DNA of 64,000 nucleotides from Variovorax sp. S12S4 (GTDB lineage Bacteria; Pseudomonadota; Gammaproteobacteria; Burkholderiales; Burkholderiaceae_C): assembly GCF_023195515.1 (NCBI RefSeq), contig NZ_JALPKR020000002.1, positions 2,209,001 to 2,273,000 on the forward strand. Direction: 5' to 3'. A program made the position numbers and the translations under genes. Each line of letters opens with the position of its first letter. Within the stretch, counting starts at the first letter, position 1. The notes beneath the pieces are model-generated. The model was not told the DNA's origin and searched no databases. It was given only the letters and a program-made list of their open reading frames with translations. Shown here piece after piece: positions 53,752 to 63,582 of the stretch.

Positions 53752-54542
53752 TCGAAAACGCCGGAAACCAGAACGCCGATGGCACGCCGGGCAGCCGCCT
53801 GGTGGTGCGCGGCCTGCAAAAAAGCTACGGCAGCCGCAAGGTCGTCAAGGACGTCTCGCTCGACGTGCAAAAGGGCGAGGTCGTGGGATTGCTCGGCCCC
53901 AACGGCGCGGGCAAGACCACCTCGTTCTACATGATCGTGGGCCTGGTGCGGGCCGACGCCGGCGAGATCACCATCGACGGCGAGCCCATCGCGCACATGC
54001 CGATTCACCGCCGCGCCCGCATGGGCCTGAGCTACCTGCCGCAGGAAGCGTCGATCTTCCGCAAGCTCAGCGTCGAGGAAAACGTGCGCGCCGTGCTCGA
54101 GCTCCAGCGCGAGCCCGACGGCAACGGCAAGCCCGCGCCACTGACCAAGCAGCGCATCGAAGAGCGCCTTTCCGCGCTGCTGGCCGACCTGCGGGTGGAC
54201 CACCTCCGCGATTCCCCGGCGCTCGCGCTTTCGGGCGGCGAACGGCGCCGGGTCGAGATTGCCCGCGCGCTGGCCACGCAGCCGCGCTTCATCCTGCTGG
54301 ACGAGCCCTTTGCCGGCATCGACCCTATCGCGGTGATCGAAATCCAGCGGATCATCAGCTTTCTCAAGGAGCGCGGCATCGGCGTGCTCATTACCGACCA
54401 CAACGTGCGTGAAACGCTGGGCATCTGCGATCACGCGTTCATCATCAGCGACGGGCATGTGCTGGCACAAGGCACACCCTCGGAGATCGTCGACAACGCC
54501 GAAGTACGCAGGGTGTACCTCGGCGAGCACTTCCGGATGTAA
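53748..54542 (+). CDS. lptB: LPS export ABC transporter ATP-binding protein LptB
   Basis: A 264-residue ATPase that powers LPS extraction by Lpt[22 protein letters not shown] is Walker [18 protein letters not shown] the signature, [19 protein letters not shown]alker B, and [11 protein letters not shown] the H-loop; these are characteristic of LptB. It begins with GTG overlapping the lptA stop as GTGA, so translation is coupled. It has a 15-residue N-terminal extension ([15 protein letters not shown]) before the usual start. The order lptA-lptB-rpoN is standard; rpoN starts 17 bases later. Confidence 0.96.
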   Translation: MIENAGNQNADGTPGSRLVVRGLQKSYGSRKVVKDVSLDVQKGEVVGLLGPNGAGKTTSFYMIVGLVRADAGEITIDGEPIAHMPIHRRARMGLSYLPQEASIFRKLSVEENVRAVLELQREPDGNGKPAPLTKQRIEERLSALLADLRVDHLRDSPALALSGGERRRVEIARALATQPRFILLDEPFAGIDPIAVIEIQRIISFLKERGIGVLITDHNVRETLGICDHAFIISDGHVLAQGTPSEIVDNAEVRRVYLGEHFRM

Positions 54543-54559
54543 GGGAGGAGTCGGTCTCC

Positions 54560-56155
54560 ATGAAGCAAGGGCTGTCCCTTCGCGTCTCGCAGCACCTGGC
54601 GCTCACGCCCCAGCTGCAGCAGTCGATCCGGCTGCTGCAGCTCTCCACGCTCGAACTGAGCCAGGAAGTGGAGCAGATGCTCGACGAAAACCCGTTCCTC
54701 GAACGCACCGCGGAAGAAGCGGCGCGCGAGGAATTCGGGCTCGACGCCGTCGACACCCCCGCTCCGCGCGATGAAGCGGCGGAGGCCGGCGAGGGCGACT
54801 TCGCTTCGCTGCCGGCCAGCAGCGCGACCACCTCCACCGCCGAAACCAGCACCTCCGCCACCGACGCCGACACCCCCGCTGCCGACATTGCCGAGCGCGA
54901 GCCCGACTGGGAAGGCGACGGCACCGTCGACATGGCGCCCGACGACAGCGAGTGGGGCGGCGATGCGCCCGCGCGGCAGAACAACCTCGGCGACGACGAG
55001 CGTGCCGACGCCACCGAACTCGCGCGCAGCCAGGAGTCGCTGCAATCCTTTCTGCACCGTCAGGCGCTCAGCCTGCGCCTGAACGAAAACGACAGCGCCG
55101 CGCTGCGCTTCCTGATCGAATCGCTCAACGACGACGGCTACCTCGAAGATTCGCTGCCCGCCCTGGCCTCGGGCCTTGCGGGCGACGACAACGACCAGTT
55201 CGACGAACTGGTCCACCACTTTCAGGTGGCGCTCGGCCTGCTGCAAAGCCTGGAGCCCGCCGGTGTTGGTGCGCGCGACCTGGGCGAATGCCTGAGCATT
55301 CAACTGCGTGCGCTGGCCGGCAAGGACGAGACCGAGGAACAGGCGCTGGTCCGCAAGACCGCCATAGCCATCTGCAAGCAGCCGATGGAGCTGCTCGCGC
55401 GGCGCGACTTCAAGCGCCTGGCCACGCTCACCCGCACCAACGAAGACCTGGTGCGCTCGGCGCTGCAGATCATTTCGCGCCTGGAGCCCAAGCCGGGCCG
55501 CCGTTTTGTCGACGTCGAGCGCAACATCGTGATTCCCGACGTCATCGTCACCAAGATCGGCCGCGGCACCAACGTCAAGTTCCGCGTCATGCTCAACCCC
55601 GAGGTGATGCCGCGCCTGCGCGTGCACGACATCTACGCCGGCGCGCTCAAGTCGCACAAGGGCGAGGGCAGCCAGGCGCTGTCGCAGCGGCTGCAGGAAG
55701 CGCGCTGGTTCATCAAGAACATCCAGCAGCGCTTCGACACCATCCTGCGCGTGAGCAATGCCATCGTCGAGCGGCAGAAGAGCTACTTCGTGCACGGCGA
55801 ACTCGCCATGCGGCCGCTGGTGCTGCGCGAGATTGCCGACGAGCTCGGCCTGCATGAATCGACCATCTCGCGTGTGACCACGGCCAAGTACATGGCCACG
55901 CCGTTCGGCACGGTCGAGCTCAAGTATTTCTTCGGTTCGGCGCTCGGCACCGAGACCGGCGGCAACGCGTCGAGCACCGCCGTGCGCGCGCTGATCAAGC
56001 AGTTCGTGAGCTCCGAGAGCATCAAGAAGCCGCTGTCGGACAGCCAGATTTCCGAGATGCTGAAAGAGCAGGGCATCGAGTGCGCACGCCGCACGGTAGC
56101 CAAGTACCGCGAAGCGCTGCGCATCGCGCCGGCCAACCTGCGCAAGGCCTTGTAG
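54560..56155 (+). CDS. rpoN: RNA polymerase sigma-54 factor
   Basis: A 531-residue alternative sigma factor. Region I at the N terminus is Gln- and Leu-rich (LRVSQHLALTPQLQQSIRLLQLS). Region II is an acidic and Ser/Thr-rich tract of about 90 residues (70-160). The core-binding domain follows. The C-terminal RpoN box is ARRTVAKYRE at residues 509-518. Sigma-54 directs transcription of nitrogen, carbon and surface-appendage genes with enhancer-binding activators. The usual downstream gene hpf is not present; a minus-strand LysE-type gene comes next. Confidence 0.97.
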   Translation: MKQGLSLRVSQHLALTPQLQQSIRLLQLSTLELSQEVEQMLDENPFLERTAEEAAREEFGLDAVDTPAPRDEAAEAGEGDFASLPASSATTSTAETSTSATDADTPAADIAEREPDWEGDGTVDMAPDDSEWGGDAPARQNNLGDDERADATELARSQESLQSFLHRQALSLRLNENDSAALRFLIESLNDDGYLEDSLPALASGLAGDDNDQFDELVHHFQVALGLLQSLEPAGVGARDLGECLSIQLRALAGKDETEEQALVRKTAIAICKQPMELLARRDFKRLATLTRTNEDLVRSALQIISRLEPKPGRRFVDVERNIVIPDVIVTKIGRGTNVKFRVMLNPEVMPRLRVHDIYAGALKSHKGEGSQALSQRLQEARWFIKNIQQRFDTILRVSNAIVERQKSYFVHGELAMRPLVLREIADELGLHESTISRVTTAKYMATPFGTVELKYFFGSALGTETGGNASSTAVRALIKQFVSSESIKKPLSDSQISEMLKEQGIECARRTVAKYREALRIAPANLRKAL

Positions 56156-56182
56156 GCCGAAGCTTGCCGGCCGGAGGGCCGC

Positions 56183-56824
56183 TCAGCCGCCCCGCGCCCC
56201 GGACAGCAGCTTGACGCCCAGCAGCACCATCACACCGCCCGCCGCGCGGTCGATCCAGGCCTTGTAGCGCAGGTAGGCCGAACGCGGTGCCGCCGACGAG
56301 AGCGCCAGCGCGACGATCGAATACCAGCCCGTCTCGATGCAGAAGATCACGGCCGGCACCGCGAGCGCCAGCGCCAGTGGCACTTCGCGCGGCAGAAACG
56401 CCGCGAAGATGCTGGCGTAGACCACGGCGGTCTTCGGGTTGCTGATTTGCGTGCCCATGCCGAGCAGGAACGCACGCCATCCGTTGCCCCGGGTGCCGGG
56501 CGAACCCTCTTCCTGCGAAACGGCCAGCGGCTCGCGTGCGCCGCGCCAGATGCGGATGCCCAGGTACACGAGGTACGCCCCGCCGAGCAGCTTCACCCCC
56601 AGGTAGAGCGCGGGAACCGCGAGGAAAGCCGCCTGCAGGCCCACGAGCGCGGCAATGGCGAACACGATGCCCCCGGCGCCCATGCCGAGCGCGGCGGCCA
56701 AACCGTCGCCGCGCGACGCCGACACGGCGGTGCGCGCGACCATGACGAAGCTCGGGCCGGGGCTCATGGCCCCGACGATCATCGCGCCCGCAATGCCCAG
56801 GAGGGGAACCGTGATGTCGTTCAT
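56183..56824 (-). CDS. LysE-family amino-acid exporter
   Basis: A 213-residue inner-membrane protein with six hydrophobic helices. The N-terminal pattern GAMIVGAMSPGPSFVMVARTAVSASRGDGLAAALGMGAGGIVFA, with the conserved SPGP, is the LysE/RhtB signature, and AFLLGMGTQISNPKTAVVYASIFAAF the second. It exports amino acids or related solutes. The substrate is unknown. Convergent with rpoN and followed upstream by the divergent methyltransferase gene; it has its own 104-base upstream region. Confidence 0.93.
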   Translation of the reverse strand: MNDITVPLLGIAGAMIVGAMSPGPSFVMVARTAVSASRGDGLAAALGMGAGGIVFAIAALVGLQAAFLAVPALYLGVKLLGGAYLVYLGIRIWRGAREPLAVSQEEGSPGTRGNGWRAFLLGMGTQISNPKTAVVYASIFAAFLPREVPLALALAVPAVIFCIETGWYSIVALALSSAAPRSAYLRYKAWIDRAAGGVMVLLGVKLLSGARGG

Positions 56825-56928
56825 GATTTCGGTGGCTGTACGTTGATTCGGGCCACTATATAGAGAAGCGCCGCGAGGGCGGCGACAATGGCATTCCCCC
56901 TGCAGCCGATGACGATGGCGAACCCCTT

Positions 56929-58179
56929 GTGAACGATCTTTCCCTTTTCCTGCCTTGCGCCGCCGGCGTCGAGGAACTCCTGGCGCAGGAAGTCCATGCG
57001 CTCACCGGCCGTGTGGGGCAAGACCTGCTCGCGCTGCGCGGCGGCGTGCGGGTACGCGCCGAGTGGCGCGACATGCTCAAGCTCAACCTGCACAGCCGGC
57101 TGGCCCAGCGGGTGCTGGTGGAGCTGGCCCATGCGCCCTACCGCAGCGAAAACGACCTTTACGCCATTGCGAGCGGCGTGGCGTGGGAGATCTGGTTCAC
57201 GCCCAAGCAGACCTTCAAGATCGAGACCACGGCGCAGCACAGCCCGCTGCAGAGCCTGAACTTTGCAACGCTGCGCATCAAGGACGCCATTGCCGACCGC
57301 TTTCGCGCCAAGGCCAACGGCGTGCGCCCGAGCATCGAAACGCAGTGGCCCGACTGCCGCGTGTTCGCCCACCTGACCACCGACCACTGCACGCTCTACA
57401 TCGACACCTCGGGCGAGCCGCTCTTCAAGCGCGGCTGGCGGCAGGACAAGGGCGATGCGCCGCTGAAGGAAACCCTGGCCGCCGCGATGCTGGCCGCCAG
57501 CGGCTGGTGGAACCCCGAAACCGGCGCGGTGGCCGGCGAACCGCTGTACGACCCCTGCTGCGGCAGCGGCACCATCGCCATCGAGGCAGCGCAGATCGCG
57601 CGCGGCATTCCGGCCGGGTGGCTGCGGCGCTTCGGCTTCGAGAAGCTGCTGCCGTTCCAGCCGCACGTGTGGGACGCAATCAAGAAAGAAGCCGAATCGG
57701 CGGCCACCCCCAAGGAAGTCGCCATCTTCGGCTCCGACGTTTCGCACCGCATGGTCGACTTTGCCGAGCGCAACGCGGAGCGCGCCGGTGTTGCCGATGC
57801 CATCGAGTTTCGCGGCGGCGACGCACTGCAGCGCATGCCGCCGGCCGAGGGCGGCGTGATCATGCTCAACCCGCCCTACGGCGAGCGGATCGAGGTGGGC
57901 GGCGTGGCGCGCTTCGGTGCCCGTGAGGCCGCGCAGACCTCCGGCCAGCGGGAGGGAGACGAGGGCGGCCAAGGTGGCGATGGCGGCGAGTTCTTTCCGC
58001 AGCTTGCGACGCACTGGAAGAAGAACTACGCCGGCTGGACCGCCTGGGTGCTCACGCCCGACCTGAAGCTGCCCAAGCAGATGCGGCTCAAGGAATCGCG
58101 CCGCGTGCCGATGTGGAACGGGCCCATCGAGTGCCGGCTGTTCCGCTTCGACATGGTGGCCGGTTCGGCCCGCAAGTAG
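56929..58179 (+). CDS. THUMP-domain class I RNA methyltransferase (RlmL N-terminal type)
   Basis: A 416-residue SAM-dependent enzyme that resembles the N-terminal half of E. coli RlmL. An N-terminal ferredoxin-like and THUMP region (LFLPCAAGVEELLAQEV, SRLAQRVLVELA, WEIWFTPKQTFKI) precedes the methyltransferase fold with EPLYDPCCGSGTIAIEAAQIARG (SAM loop) and the catalytic motif IMLNPPYGERI (NPPY, for N2-guanine methylation). A Gly/Glu-rich insertion of about 30 residues (GAREAAQTSGQREGDEGGQGG) follows NPPY. The start is GTG at 56929. The likely target is 23S rRNA G2445, by similarity. Confidence 0.9.
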   Translation: MNDLSLFLPCAAGVEELLAQEVHALTGRVGQDLLALRGGVRVRAEWRDMLKLNLHSRLAQRVLVELAHAPYRSENDLYAIASGVAWEIWFTPKQTFKIETTAQHSPLQSLNFATLRIKDAIADRFRAKANGVRPSIETQWPDCRVFAHLTTDHCTLYIDTSGEPLFKRGWRQDKGDAPLKETLAAAMLAASGWWNPETGAVAGEPLYDPCCGSGTIAIEAAQIARGIPAGWLRRFGFEKLLPFQPHVWDAIKKEAESAATPKEVAIFGSDVSHRMVDFAERNAERAGVADAIEFRGGDALQRMPPAEGGVIMLNPPYGERIEVGGVARFGAREAAQTSGQREGDEGGQGGDGGEFFPQLATHWKKNYAGWTAWVLTPDLKLPKQMRLKESRRVPMWNGPIECRLFRFDMVAGSARK

Positions 58180-58202
58180 CCTGGGGTCAGGCGGCGGGCA
58201 GG

Positions 58203-58625
58203 CTACTTCGTCGCGCCCACGCCGCACGCGGCGTTCACCGTCCGCACGGCCAGGTCGCCTGGCAGGCCGGCAAAGTTCATCGGACGGACGTCGGCTTCAT
58301 CGAACTCGCGCACCGACAGCGGTGGCCCGACGAAGTTCGGCTGCCCGAAATAGGTGGCGCTCACATAGCGCGCCTTGCGCGCGTCACAGTCCACGCTCGC
58401 CTTCGCCGCGACGGACCGGAACTTCAGGCCGTCGTCGCCGGTGCGGGGCTCGGCCAGGCTGATCCGCACCGCCACCAGGCGCTTGCTTCCTTCCACCACC
58501 ACGCTGGTGGGGTCGACCTGCACATAGGTGTTGCCCGCTTCCCCGGCCGAACCGGTCAGGGTGAGCCATTCCGCATGGGCGAGCGGACTGGCGCAGAGGG
58601 CGAGCAGCAGGAAAATTCGTTTCAT
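58203..58625 (-). CDS. Surface-adhesin protein E-like secreted protein
   Basis: A 140-residue secreted protein. A signal peptide (MKRIFLLLALCASPLAHA) is followed by EWLTLTGSAGEAGNTYVQVDPTSV, a compact all-beta domain seen in betaproteobacterial proteins annotated as surface-adhesin protein E. Two Cys (VDCDARKARYV and NAACGVG) may form a disulfide. It is convergent with the methyltransferase gene and divergent from the PIN-domain gene, so it is a single-gene unit. Role unknown. Confidence 0.8.
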   Translation of the reverse strand: MKRIFLLLALCASPLAHAEWLTLTGSAGEAGNTYVQVDPTSVVVEGSKRLVAVRISLAEPRTGDDGLKFRSVAAKASVDCDARKARYVSATYFGQPNFVGPPLSVREFDEADVRPMNFAGLPGDLAVRTVNAACGVGATK

Positions 58626-58674
58626 GGTCAGGGGTTGAAGGACGCGGCGCACGGGGTCGGGGAGCAGATTGTGA

Positions 58675-59190
58675 ATGGACTGCGTCGTTTGCGTTTGCGA
58701 TAGCGCATGGTGCAACATCGGGGTTATTCCAAACGCACAAATTTCCATTTCTCCGGCAGCAGCAAACGCCGCGCCCGACGCCTTCGTGGTCATCGACACC
58801 AACATCGCGCTCGACCTGCTGGTGTTCGACAACCCCGATTGCCTGCCGCTGGCCGCCGCGCTTGCCGCAAGCGAGTTGCGCTGGCTGGCCACCGCCTCCA
58901 TGCGCGACGAGCTCGAGCGGGTGCTCGGCTACCCCCTCATCGCAGCCCGCCTGGCGCGCGGCAACCTGGCGCCGCAAGGCGTTCTGGCGGCGTTCGATGC
59001 CCGCGTGCAGCTGGTTGCCGAAACGCCGCCGCGCGCGCCCTGCGTCTGCAAGGACCCGGACGACCAGGTCTTCATCGACCTGGCGGTCGCCCGGCGCGCA
59101 CGGCTGCTCAGCAAGGACCAGGCCGTGCTGACGATGCGCAAGCGGCTCGCTGCGCAAGGCGTGGTGGTGCAAGCGGTGCTGGCGTTCTAG
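58675..59190 (+). CDS. PIN-domain protein (putative toxin-type RNase)
   Basis: A 171-residue protein with a PIN-like nuclease fold. FVVIDTNIALDLLVFDN (Asp near residue 41), WLATASMRDELERVLGYP (Glu) and CVCKDPDDQVFIDLAVARRARLLSKD (Asp residues) provide the metal-binding acids. This matches the family called putative toxin-antitoxin component, PIN family. No antitoxin-like gene is adjacent. The first 35 residues before the fold are Cys-containing and not family-like, so the true start may be later. Convergent with the kinase-like gene. Confidence 0.85.
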   Translation: MDCVVCVCDSAWCNIGVIPNAQISISPAAANAAPDAFVVIDTNIALDLLVFDNPDCLPLAAALAASELRWLATASMRDELERVLGYPLIAARLARGNLAPQGVLAAFDARVQLVAETPPRAPCVCKDPDDQVFIDLAVARRARLLSKDQAVLTMRKRLAAQGVVVQAVLAF

Positions 59191-59200
59191 CCGGCCAAGG

Positions 59201-60118
59201 CTAGCGGTTGGTCGAAGCCGCCCCGGCCCCGTGCCATCGCCCCAGGAGTCGTGCCACCGCGCGCACGCGCTGCGTGTCGCGGCCCCATCGGCGGCTGGCG
59301 GGCAGGCGCTGCGCCCATTTCATGCGCCGGGCCGCCTCGGCGATGCGCCCGCGGACTTCATCGCTCACCTCGGCCAGCGCGGCGTGCCAGTGCACGCCCG
59401 CGGCTTCGGGCGCCGCGGCCTCGAGCATCATGGCCGTGGAGTGCAGGTAGCTCAGCCAGTCGCGCGCCTGGCACTCGGCCAGCGTCATGACTTCGGAGGG
59501 GTCGTCCTCGAAGTCGATGTAGCCGATGACTCCGTCGGGGCACTGCACCAGGTTGCGGTCGAAAGCCTGGCTCAGGTGCTGGCCGTGCACATGCACCCTG
59601 GCAATGGCGGCCAGCCCCTCGCGCCACACGGCCAGCAGCGCCGCCGGCCCGGCCGCCGCGGCCTGGTCCAGCTTTTCCTGCAGCACCACGGTGTTGCGGC
59701 CGCTCTCACCCAGGTCGGAAATCAGCAGGCCGTCCGGTTGCTGCGCCAGCACCGCGGGCACGCGCAGGCCCGCCGCCGCCAACTGCCGCAGGCGCCGGGC
59801 CTCGGTGGCAATGGCCGCTTCGCCGCCCGGATTGGGCACCGGCTTGATGATGTCCAGCCGCGCCATGCGCGCGACCGCCGCCATCACGCGGTAGCCCCAC
59901 TTGCCGTGGCGCGGGCCGGCCTTCTTGAGCCACACGCGCTCGCTGCCCAGGCGGTGGCTGGCGACGTTCTTCTGCTGTTTGGGCAAGGCGGCGCGCAGAA
60001 ACTCGGCGTAGTCGCCCGGCCCCGGCACGAATGGCTGGGCATCCAGCGGCGCCGGCGCCGAGGCCGCACCCTTGGCGCTTTGCAATCGCGCCGACCCGCC
60101 GCGTCGCAACGGGTTCAT
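59201..60118 (-). CDS. Kinase-like protein (BUD32/lipopolysaccharide kinase-type fold)
   Basis: A 305-residue cytoplasmic protein. VWLKKAGPRHGKWGYRVMAAV, with ATEARRLRQLAAAGLRVPAVL, resembles the Lys- and Glu-bearing N lobe of small protein-kinase-like enzymes. ARVHVHGQHLSQAFDRNLVQCPDGVIGYIDFEDDPSE resembles a catalytic loop and the D-F-E metal site. These are marks of the bacterial BUD32/RIO or LPS-kinase-like fold. Its target is unknown. It starts with an ATGA overlap with the end of the FMN glutamate-synthase-family gene, so the two are coupled. Confidence 0.78.
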   Translation of the reverse strand: MNPLRRGGSARLQSAKGAASAPAPLDAQPFVPGPGDYAEFLRAALPKQQKNVASHRLGSERVWLKKAGPRHGKWGYRVMAAVARMARLDIIKPVPNPGGEAAIATEARRLRQLAAAGLRVPAVLAQQPDGLLISDLGESGRNTVVLQEKLDQAAAAGPAALLAVWREGLAAIARVHVHGQHLSQAFDRNLVQCPDGVIGYIDFEDDPSEVMTLAECQARDWLSYLHSTAMMLEAAAPEAAGVHWHAALAEVSDEVRGRIAEAARRMKWAQRLPASRRWGRDTQRVRAVARLLGRWHGAGAASTNR

Positions 60119-61812
60119 GCGGCGAGCGCGAGACTCGACACCAGGCCGTGCGGCCCCTGTGTCACGGGCTGGAAGCTCTCGGCGCTGGCCAGAGGCCAGT
60201 AGGTTCGGAACACGTTGTGCTGCTTGTCGAGCGGGCCGAGCAGGGCGCCCGGCTGCACCTGCATGACCAGGTTGCTCAAGAGCCGCACCTCGGTGTCGGA
60301 GATGCGCCGCACGATGTGGTGCGCGGTGATCTGCTGCGGATGGTCCAGCCCCGCGGCCTGCACCAGCTCCTGCAGCGCATGCAGGGTGCTGCGGTGGAAG
60401 TTGCGCACGCGCTCGGCCTTGGTGGGCACCACCAGCGCCTGCTGGCGCACCGGGTCTTGCGTGGTCACGCCGGTGGGGCAGTGGCCGGTGTGGCAGCTTT
60501 GCGCCTGGATGCAGCCCAGCGCCATCATGAAGCCGCGCGCCGCATTGCACCAGTCGGCACCCAGCGCCATCATGCGCGCCACGTCGAAGGCCGTGATCAC
60601 CTTGCCGGCGCAGCCCAGCTTGATGCGGTGGCGCAGGTTCACGCCGATGAGCGTGTTGTGCACCAGCAGCAGGCCTTCCTGCAGCGGCGCGCCCACGTGG
60701 TCGCTGAACTCCACCGGCGCGGCGCCCGTGCCGCCCTCGGCGCCGTCCACCACGATGAAGTCGGGCGTGATGCCGGTCGCCTGCATGGCCTTGACGATGG
60801 CGAACCACTCCCACGGATGGCCCAGGCAGAACTTGAAGCCCGTGGGCTTGCCGCCCGAAAGCTCGCGCAGCCTGGCGATGAAATGCATCATCTCGATGGG
60901 CGTGCCGAACGCGCTGTGCGAGGAGGGCGAGATGCAGTCCACGCCCACCCGCACGCCGCGCGCGGCCGCGATCTCGGGCGTGACCTTGGGGGCAGGAAGC
61001 ACACCGCCATGGCCGGGCTTGGCGCCCTGGCTCAGCTTGATTTCGATCATCTTCACCTGCGGATCGCGCGCATTGGCGCTGAAGCGCTCGGCGTTGAAGG
61101 TGCCGTCGTCGTTGCGGCAGCCAAAGTAGCCCGAGCCGATTTCCCAGATCAGGTCGCCGCCGTGCACGCGGTGGTGCTGCGAAATGGAGCCCTCGCCGGT
61201 GTCATGCGCAAAGCCGCCCATCTTGGCGCCCTGGTTGAGGGCGAGGATGGCATTGGCCGACAGCGCGCCGAAGCTCATCGCAGAAATATTGAACACGCTG
61301 GCGCTGTAGGGCTGTGTGCAGACCTGGGCGGGATTGGCCTCCGTCGGCTGCGGCGTGCCGCCGATCACGATGCGGAAATCGTGGTTGTCAAGCCTGGTCG
61401 GCTGCATCGAGTGGTTGATCCACTCGTAGCCCGCAATGGTCACGTTCAGCTGCGTGCCGAAGGGCCGGTTGTCGGGGTCGCCCTTGGCGCGCTGGTACAC
61501 CAGCGAGCGCTGGGCGCGCGAGAACGGCGCGGCCTCGGAGTCACTCTCGATGAAGTACTGCCGCATTTCCGGCCGGATGAATTCGAGCAGAAAGCGCAAA
61601 TGGCCGATGACCGGGTAGTTGCGCAGGATCGCGTGGCGCGTCTGCCGCAAGTCGTGCACGCCGGTGGCGCTGAGCGCGCCGAAAACCACCAGCGCCACCC
61701 AGGCGAACCACAGGTGCGGGGACACCAGCACGGCGGCCAGGCTGGCGACAAGGCCCGCCACGCACAGTGCAAAGGCGCTGTAACGCGTCGGAAACGGAAT
61801 AATCGTGGACAT
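60115..61812 (-). CDS. FMN-binding glutamate synthase family protein
   Basis: A 565-residue protein. Two N-terminal TM helices ([34 protein letters not shown]) anchor it to the membrane, followed by the central (FMN and iron-sulfur) domain of glutamate synthase: [72 protein letters not shown], and a Cys block [21 protein letters not shown] that can hold a 3Fe-4S cluster. The amidotransferase and C-terminal GltB domains are absent. The reaction is not known. It overlaps the kinase-like gene by 4 bases. Confidence 0.9.
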   Translation of the reverse strand: MSTIIPFPTRYSAFALCVAGLVASLAAVLVSPHLWFAWVALVVFGALSATGVHDLRQTRHAILRNYPVIGHLRFLLEFIRPEMRQYFIESDSEAAPFSRAQRSLVYQRAKGDPDNRPFGTQLNVTIAGYEWINHSMQPTRLDNHDFRIVIGGTPQPTEANPAQVCTQPYSASVFNISAMSFGALSANAILALNQGAKMGGFAHDTGEGSISQHHRVHGGDLIWEIGSGYFGCRNDDGTFNAERFSANARDPQVKMIEIKLSQGAKPGHGGVLPAPKVTPEIAAARGVRVGVDCISPSSHSAFGTPIEMMHFIARLRELSGGKPTGFKFCLGHPWEWFAIVKAMQATGITPDFIVVDGAEGGTGAAPVEFSDHVGAPLQEGLLLVHNTLIGVNLRHRIKLGCAGKVITAFDVARMMALGADWCNAARGFMMALGCIQAQSCHTGHCPTGVTTQDPVRQQALVVPTKAERVRNFHRSTLHALQELVQAAGLDHPQQITAHHIVRRISDTEVRLLSNLVMQVQPGALLGPLDKQHNVFRTYWPLASAESFQPVTQGPHGLVSSLALAA

Positions 61813-61868
61813 GGGGTGAAATGACTGCCGGAGCCTGCTGCATCATAGAGGGCTGCCCGGAACTTGCC

Positions 61869-62651
<783 letters not shown>

Positions 62652-62676
62652 CCCAGGCAGCCGCCGCACGCCGCCT

Positions 62677-62992
62677 TCAGATCTTGAAGGCGCGCTGGAC
62701 GTCCGCCCGCACCAGGTCCGCGTATTCGCGGTGCTTGCGGATGTAGCCGGCAATGAACTGGCACACCGGAATCACGTGCAGGCCCTTGGCGCGCGCCTCA
62801 TCGAGCACATGCCGCGCAATGCCCGAGCCCACGCCCTTGCCCTCGTGCTCGGGCAGCACCTCGGTGTGGGTGAACATGATGGCGTCGGTCAGCAGGTTGT
62901 ATTCGGCGTAGGCCGCAAGCTGGCCCTCGAGCGCGGCTTCGTAGCGGTGCTGGGCTTCGTTGTTGGTGATGGCGAGATTGGTTGTTGCTCAT
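62677..62992 (-). pseudogene. GNAT-type (YjdJ-like) acetyltransferase, apparent frameshift near the start
   Basis: A frame ending at 62677 reads NLAITNNEAQHRYEAALEGQ, then GKGVGSGIARHVLDEARAKGLHVIPVCQ and ends HREYADLVRADVQRAFKI. This is the short acetyl-CoA-binding GNAT fold (GCN5-like, YjdJ type) of about 104 residues. The natural start would be ATG at 62992, since its ATGA overlaps the stop of the upstream gene, but that ATG is one base out of frame. MSNN is followed by an extra base before the NLAIT codons. In the correct frame a stop precedes, so no normal start exists. Error or mutation. Confidence 0.7.
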
Positions 62993-63483
62993 GGTTGGCG
63001 TGCGAGATAGGTGGCGAGATTGGTGGCTGCGGTGGCGCGCACTTTCTTGCGCAGCATCGGCGTCCAGCCGAGAAGGAGCCCGGGTGCGCCCAGCGCCTGG
63101 CGCGACCACGCCCAGAAATTGAAGCTGTCGCGGTGCGCGGCAATCAGCCCGTCGGGCGTGAAGCCGAAGCGCGCGTCGATGCTGTTGTCGACCAGCCGGC
63201 CGGTGGCGCTGAAACGGTAGTGCGCGTCCCAGTGCGCCTGGCCGCTGGTGTCGTCGGCATGCACGTCGCGCCACGTCAGCTTCCACACGTCGGCACCTCC
63301 GGCCTTGGTTGCGCTGCAGAGCATGCGCCACATGCCGCCCACCTGCTGGCGCCCGCGCAATGAAAAGGCTTCGTCGTCGAATTGCGCATCGCTTGCATAG
63401 CAGGCGGCCATGGTGGCGGCGTCCAGCCGCGAGAACGCCTCGTAGAAGCGCTCGATGGTCTGGGCATTGGCTGCTGCTGTCAT
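62989..63483 (-). CDS. NTF2-like (SnoaL-type) protein
   Basis: A 164-residue single-domain protein of the NTF2 fold. TIERFYEAFSRLDAATMAACYASDAQFDDEAFSLRGRQQVGGMWRML is the classic helix pair and first strands; FRFSATGRLVDNSIDARFGFTPDGLIAAHRDSFNFWAW-like RFGFTPDGLIAAHRDSFNFW forms the conserved C-terminal strands. Its stop overlaps the GNAT start as ATGA, so these are coupled. Function unknown; the fold includes dehydratases, isomerases and ligand-binding proteins. Confidence 0.85.
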   Translation of the reverse strand: MTAAANAQTIERFYEAFSRLDAATMAACYASDAQFDDEAFSLRGRQQVGGMWRMLCSATKAGGADVWKLTWRDVHADDTSGQAHWDAHYRFSATGRLVDNSIDARFGFTPDGLIAAHRDSFNFWAWSRQALGAPGLLLGWTPMLRKKVRATAATNLATYLARQP

Positions 63484-63582
63484 TGAAGTGTCTTTCTTAT
63501 GGATGACGTGCGATGGCTGCGTGGCCGAAATGCGGCGCAGCGCGAAATCATAGACGGCGGCATTCGCGGCGCGCGTTCTGGT

